The translations under genes and the position numbers were made by a program. From NCBI GenBank assembly GCA_945982465.1, contig CAMFSB010000060.1, positions 1 through 8,374 on the forward strand: a stretch of DNA of 8,374 nt, in the 5' to 3' direction. The notes under the pieces were generated by a model, which saw only the letters and a list, made by a program, of their open reading frames with translations, was not told the origin of the DNA and ran no database searches. Position 1 is the first letter of the stretch, and every line of letters starts with the position of its first letter. Origin of the DNA: an uncultured Faecalibacterium sp. (lineage in GTDB: Bacteria; Bacillota; Clostridia; Oscillospirales; Ruminococcaceae). Below are positions 4,948 through 8,374 of this stretch, in pieces.

Positions 4948-5520
4948 TTACAGCCGTTCCAGCAGGCGGCGGTATACCGTGCGCATGTCCGGTTCGGTGC
5001 TGACGGCGGGCAGCTGCTCCAGCGCAAACCAGCCCACGGCGCTGTTTTCGCCAGGGCAGGCGGCCAGCGGCGCCGCTTCGTCGGCCTGCAGCAGAAAGGT
5101 CAGGTTCAGATGCAAATGGCTCGCCACCGGCGCGCCGCGCTTTTCGTGCGCCCACACGGGCAGGATATCCACCCCCAGCAGCCGCCGGCCCGGGGCCGTG
5201 CACGCAGCGCCGGTCTCCTCGGCGGCTTCGCGCAGGGCCACAGCCAGCAGGTCGCCGTCGCCATCGGCGTGGCCGCCCGTCCAGCTCCAGCTTTGGTACA
5301 AATTGTGCCAGCACAGCAGCGTGCGCGTGCCGGCCGCGTTCAGGATCAGGCTGGACGCGGTAAAATGCAGGGCGGTGTTCTGGCGGGTCAGCAGGTCGGG
5401 CCATTGGGCCATGTACCGCCGCAGGCAGGCAATGTCCTGCGCTTCACGGGGGTCATGGGGGCGGTAGCCCTCCAGCAGGGCAGCAATGCCCCGGTACTGC
5501 GGCAAAATCGGCGGTTCCAT
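4948..5520 (-). CDS. NUDIX hydrolase
   Basis: 190 residues, cytoplasmic. NUDIX enzymes hydrolyse nucleoside-diphosphate-linked compounds with Mg or Mn. The N-terminal helical part (to about 45) is followed by HFTASSLIL (52-60), then the Nudix box beginning at TGGHADGDGD (81-90) and ending in REAAEETG (97-104), with the metal-binding glutamates Glu98, Glu101 and Glu102. The first glutamate of the strict box (GX5E) is replaced by Gly89, flanked by Asp88 and Asp90; the GGHADGD style is one I know from a NUDIX subgroup with HFTAS upstream. The start is ATG at 5520, with AAAGGAG (5527-5533) six bases upstream. It follows mutY by 37 bp on the same strand, probably in one transcript, so clearing of damaged nucleotides is conceivable, but the substrate cannot be assigned. 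Confidence 0.87.
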   Translation of the reverse strand: MEPPILPQYRGIAALLEGYRPHDPREAQDIACLRRYMAQWPDLLTRQNTALHFTASSLILNAAGTRTLLCWHNLYQSWSWTGGHADGDGDLLAVALREAAEETGAACTAPGRRLLGVDILPVWAHEKRGAPVASHLHLNLTFLLQADEAAPLAACPGENSAVGWFALEQLPAVSTEPDMRTVYRRLLERL

Positions 5521-5557
5521 AGGTTGCTCCTTTCCTGTACGGGCATGGGCGGGCGGT

Positions 5558-6634
5558 TCACCCGTTCAGCATCCATTTTTTGTACGCTTTGAACGCCCCG
5601 GGCAGGGTGTATTCCGCTTCCAGCCGGGCGCGGCTGGCCCACACAAAGCCCTCGGGCAGGGGCTGGGCCGGGGCCGAAAAGCACCAGCCGCCCATGTGCC
5701 ATTCCACATGGCTGAACACATGCTTTGCGGCGGGCAGCGGCTGCGCCCCCGCCGCGCGGCCCGGCAGGCCCCACAGCGCGGCTGTCTGCACGCCCAGGGC
5801 GGCCAGCGCCTGCTGCATCTGCTCCGGGGCGGCAAAGGTTTTGTTTTCCCACAAAACGGGCTGCCACAGCCCGGCCAGCAGGCCCGTGTCGGGCCGGCGC
5901 TGCAAAAGCCAGCCCTCGGGGCTTTGCACCAGGGCCACGGCCACCGGTTCCACGCGCCGGGGCTTTGGCTGCGTCTTGCCCGGCAGCGCCAGCTGGGTGC
6001 CAGCCCGGTTTGCCCCGCACAAGGCGGCCAGCGGGCACTGCCCACACAGCGGCTCGCCGCCCGGCAGGCAGACCAGCGCGCCCAGCTCCATCAGCGCTTC
6101 GTTGTAGCTGCCGGGCCGGTCCGCCGGCTGGTGGGCCATAACCCGGGCGGTAAAGCTGCGCCTGACCGCCGGGTCGCTGACACAGGCGGGGTCGTTGTAC
6201 AGCCGGGCAAACACCCGCAGCACGTTGCCGTCCACCGCGGGCACCGCCTGCCCGAAGCTGATGGACGCGATGGCCCCGGCAGTGTAATCGCCGATGCCGG
6301 GCAGCGCGCGCAGGGCGGCGTAGTCGGCGGGCAGTTCGCCGCCGTACTGTTCGCACACGATGCGGGCGGCCTTTTGCAGGTTGCGCACCCGGCTGTAATA
6401 GCCAAGGCCCTCCCACAGCTTATGCAGCCGTTCCTCCCCGCAGGCGGCCAGCGCCTGGATGGTGGGCAGCTCGCGCACAAAGCGCTCGTAATAAGGCAGC
6501 GCCGCCGAAACGCGGGTCTGCTGAAGCATGATCTCGCTGACCCACACATGGTAGGGCGACGGGTCGGTGCGGAAGGGCAGCAGGCGCTTGTTCTGGTCGA
6601 ACCACGCCAGCAGGGCGGGGGCAATGTTTTCCAC
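5558..6634 (-). CDS. mutY: A/G-specific adenine DNA glycosylase
   Basis: 358 residues, full length. MutY removes adenine mispaired with 8-oxoguanine in base-excision repair. The catalytic Glu34 is in SEIMLQQTRV (33-42), the helix-hairpin-helix LPGIGDYTAGAI is at 111-122, and the catalytic Asp135 is in VDGNVLR. The [4Fe-4S] cysteines are Cys189, Cys197, Cys200 and Cys206. The first spacing is seven residues rather than the six of E. coli, which I recall as common in Clostridia. A C-terminal MutT-like 8-oxoG recognition domain starts near 230 (VAVALVQSPEGWLLQRR) and includes HVFSHVEWHM (305-314). The start codon is GTG at 6632-6634, with AAAGGA (6644-6649) nine bases upstream. The NUDIX gene follows downstream. 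Identification is secure. Confidence 0.96.
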   Translation of the reverse strand: MENIAPALLAWFDQNKRLLPFRTDPSPYHVWVSEIMLQQTRVSAALPYYERFVRELPTIQALAACGEERLHKLWEGLGYYSRVRNLQKAARIVCEQYGGELPADYAALRALPGIGDYTAGAIASISFGQAVPAVDGNVLRVFARLYNDPACVSDPAVRRSFTARVMAHQPADRPGSYNEALMELGALVCLPGGEPLCGQCPLAALCGANRAGTQLALPGKTQPKPRRVEPVAVALVQSPEGWLLQRRPDTGLLAGLWQPVLWENKTFAAPEQMQQALAALGVQTAALWGLPGRAAGAQPLPAAKHVFSHVEWHMGGWCFSAPAQPLPEGFVWASRARLEAEYTLPGAFKAYKKWMLNG

Positions 6635-6844
6635 AGTTCAGGGTCCTTTCGGTTGAAAATTCCGCCGCAGGGGCAGGGTGCGGAGCACACGGGCGTTTAT
6701 CCGGGGGCATACCGGCTGCGGCACAGGCAAGGCCGGGCTGCAGGGGGCGGGGGCGTTCCGCCGGGGTGCGCCCGCTGCCGCCCCGGCGGCAAAACGCAGG
6801 CAGCGCAGGGCACGCCGGGCGTTTTACCCGGGGCAGCGGCGCGC
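6635..6844 (-). other. Gap upstream of mutY with repeated GC-rich motif
   Basis: The 210-bp gap between the glycosyltransferase-like gene and mutY shows no clear T-run terminator and no convincing promoter. It holds three related 19-mers in direct orientation at 6691-6709, 6751-6769 and 6817-6835, all beginning GGGCGTT and ending in a C/G-rich block. The outer two match at 16 of 19 positions; the middle one is weaker. A 6-bp stem TGCCGC/GCGGCA lies between the second and third copies. Read-through from the upstream gene into mutY is possible. Confidence 0.35.
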
Positions 6845-8374
6845 TCAGCCCGCCACGCGGTACAGCGTATACTCGCCGCGCTGGTACTCCACCGGGTAAC
6901 GGGCGGCGTACCAGGCTTCGTCGGTGGCATAATCGGCCCGCTCGTAGCTGGAAAACAGCACATACTCCACGCCCCACAAAGCCAGCAGCTCCTCGCTGGG
7001 GGTCTCGTACAACTGTCGCACCGCATCGGCCTGGCGGCCGTAATCCATGCCGTGGAAGTGCACATACAGCGTGGAGCCGCACAGGATGTTCCGCCCCGCC
7101 AGGCTGGCCACCGGGTTCAGGTGCTGCTGGCCGGTGAGGAACAGTGCGCCGCCGGGGGTGTTTTCGTCCACGTACTCTGCCAGGGCGATGGCGTCGGCGC
7201 TGAACACCTGATAGTTGCTCACCAGCTCGCGGCCCAGCGTTAAAATGCTGGACAGCGTGCACGCCGCCAGCACCAGCGCCGCCAGCGCCGCGCGCACCGC
7301 TTTGTGCGAGGGCGCGGCCTTGGGCAGCAGGGCCAGCCAGTCCCACAGCGCGTTTGCCGCCAGCAGGCAGGCGCACAAAAACCAGAAGAACAGCAGCTTG
7401 ATGTTATCGTAATAATTGGGCTGGAACACAACGAACTCGCTGACCGCCAGCACCGCCAGCCCGCCCCGGTAAAACCGGCGCAGCGGCTGCTTTGCCCACA
7501 GGTACGCCGGGATCTGCACCAGCCAGATCAGGCCCAGGTTTTTGATGTAAAACCAGACATAGCTTTCGCCGGTGCCGTGGTTGGCCCAGTTGAACACCGG
7601 CTGCAAAAAGCCGCTGCCCGTGCCGGTCTGACGGAAGATGATGCCGCACAGCTGCGGCAGGCACAGCGCCCCCGCCACGGCCGCATAGCCCAACCAGGGC
7701 AGCAGCGGGCGCAGGTCTTTGGCGCGCAGCGCCCCGGTCAGCGGCCGCAGCAGGTACACCGCGCTCATCAGCACCAGCGCCAGCAGGCTGTGGGTCTGCA
7801 TCAGGGGCAGGCAGCCCGCCAGCAGGCCCAGCGGCAGCCACAGCCGCGTTTCGCCCGCAAAGGCAAAGCGGTACAACAGGTACAGGCAGGGCAGCATCAG
7901 CGCCCAGCCCATCAGCGTGGCGCGCTGGGGCACCAGCAGGTCGGCGATGCAGTTCCCCCAGCGGATGTTTTGGGGCACAGAATTGGTGGGGGTGGTGTAG
8001 TAACCGGTAAAAATGCTGCGGAAGGCTTCGCTGCTGCCCATAAAGTAGGCAAAGCCGAACCCGCCGCCCAAAAAGAACAGCACCGATGCCAGCACCGCCT
8101 TGCCGCTGCCGCCCAGCGCCTGCCGCGCCAGCAGCCATACAAAGCAAAAAATGGATACCAGCGCCGGGATCTCCGGCAGGATATAGGCAAATTTCAGCCC
8201 TGCGCCCAGCAGCAGAAACACGCTGGACACGCTCTCGCACAAAAACGGGTAGCCGAACAGCTCCTGCCCGGCCAGCAGCGAATACGCCGGCGGCATTTTG
8301 CCCTGCACGGCGATGCTTTTGATAAACGCCAGATGCATGGCCACGTCGCCGTAGCCGCTTTGGCCGGTGTAATA
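6845..8374 (-). CDS. Polytopic GT-C-like membrane glycosyltransferase (partial, N-terminus beyond right edge)
   Basis: The last 509 residues are visible; the reading frame is open to the right edge, so the apparent GTG start at 8344 is not needed. About ten hydrophobic helices alternate with short loops, then a soluble C-terminal domain of about 120 residues follows. GT-C enzymes transfer sugars from lipid-phosphate donors outside the membrane, with a catalytic acid in the first outer loop; here GYGDVAMHL (visible residues 7-15) could supply it. Other telling segments are YPFLCE (42-47), VVFQPNYYDNIKL (315-327) and LTGQQHLNPVASLAGRNILCG (413-433), which I associate with a widespread bacterial family of putative glycosyltransferase-like membrane proteins. 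The acceptor is unknown; an envelope polymer is likely. It ends 210 bp upstream of mutY. Confidence 0.7.
   Translation of the reverse strand, partial: YYTGQSGYGDVAMHLAFIKSIAVQGKMPPAYSLLAGQELFGYPFLCESVSSVFLLLGAGLKFAYILPEIPALVSIFCFVWLLARQALGGSGKAVLASVLFFLGGGFGFAYFMGSSEAFRSIFTGYYTTPTNSVPQNIRWGNCIADLLVPQRATLMGWALMLPCLYLLYRFAFAGETRLWLPLGLLAGCLPLMQTHSLLALVLMSAVYLLRPLTGALRAKDLRPLLPWLGYAAVAGALCLPQLCGIIFRQTGTGSGFLQPVFNWANHGTGESYVWFYIKNLGLIWLVQIPAYLWAKQPLRRFYRGGLAVLAVSEFVVFQPNYYDNIKLLFFWFLCACLLAANALWDWLALLPKAAPSHKAVRAALAALVLAACTLSSILTLGRELVSNYQVFSADAIALAEYVDENTPGGALFLTGQQHLNPVASLAGRNILCGSTLYVHFHGMDYGRQADAVRQLYETPSEELLALWGVEYVLFSSYERADYATDEAWYAARYPVEYQRGEYTLYRVAG

Noticed and set aside
5486..7243. Long plus-strand open frame across the NUDIX start, mutY and the glycosyltransferase end
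   Set aside because: It crosses three real genes and an intergenic gap, and its product is Arg/Gly/Ala/Gln-rich with no recognisable domain. It is a by-product of high GC.

Overview
This is a gene-dense, GC-rich bacterial window with eight protein genes. Strong AGGAGG-type ribosome sites, sigma-A-like promoters, an ECF vitamin-transporter S component, a DUF3842 protein and the MutY Fe-S spacing together suggest a GC-rich Clostridia member, perhaps a gut Oscillospiraceae/Ruminococcaceae such as a Faecalibacterium, Gemmiger or Subdoligranulum relative. The taxon is inferred from gene style, not from a marker gene. I see no mobile element, CRISPR array, tRNA or rRNA.

Left end (1-1773): a partial MarR-family regulator (minus, cut by the window edge) is divergent from an HSL/Aes-type alpha/beta-hydrolase (plus). 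The 290-bp gap between them holds a consensus -10 box for the regulator inside an imperfect palindrome, and a perfect palindrome covering the regulator's ribosome site. This is the usual layout of a MarR protein controlling itself and a divergent enzyme. The esterase ends in a strong intrinsic terminator and converges on the next minus-strand unit.

Middle (1774-4304, minus): a two-gene operon of an ECF S component followed by DUF3842. It is driven by a near-consensus promoter and preceded by a structured leader of about 190 nt that ends in an intrinsic terminator. The terminator can be out-competed by an alternative hairpin, so this looks like a transcription-attenuation (riboswitch-type) leader; I could not match it to a known class. 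Upstream is a membrane-anchored LytM/M23-like protein in which the metal ligands of the peptidase appear to be missing.

Right part (4305-8374, minus): a small two-start membrane protein with an acidic Ala/Pro tail, its own consensus promoter and its own terminator; a NUDIX hydrolase; mutY (GTG start) 37 nt upstream of the NUDIX gene, probably in one transcript; and the C-terminal 509 residues of a polytopic GT-C-like glycosyltransferase that runs off the right edge.

Most genes look like ordinary chromosomal housekeeping or cell-envelope functions. The items most worth a second look are the unassigned attenuator leader, the apparently inactive LytM domain, and the palindromes in the MarR/esterase gap.
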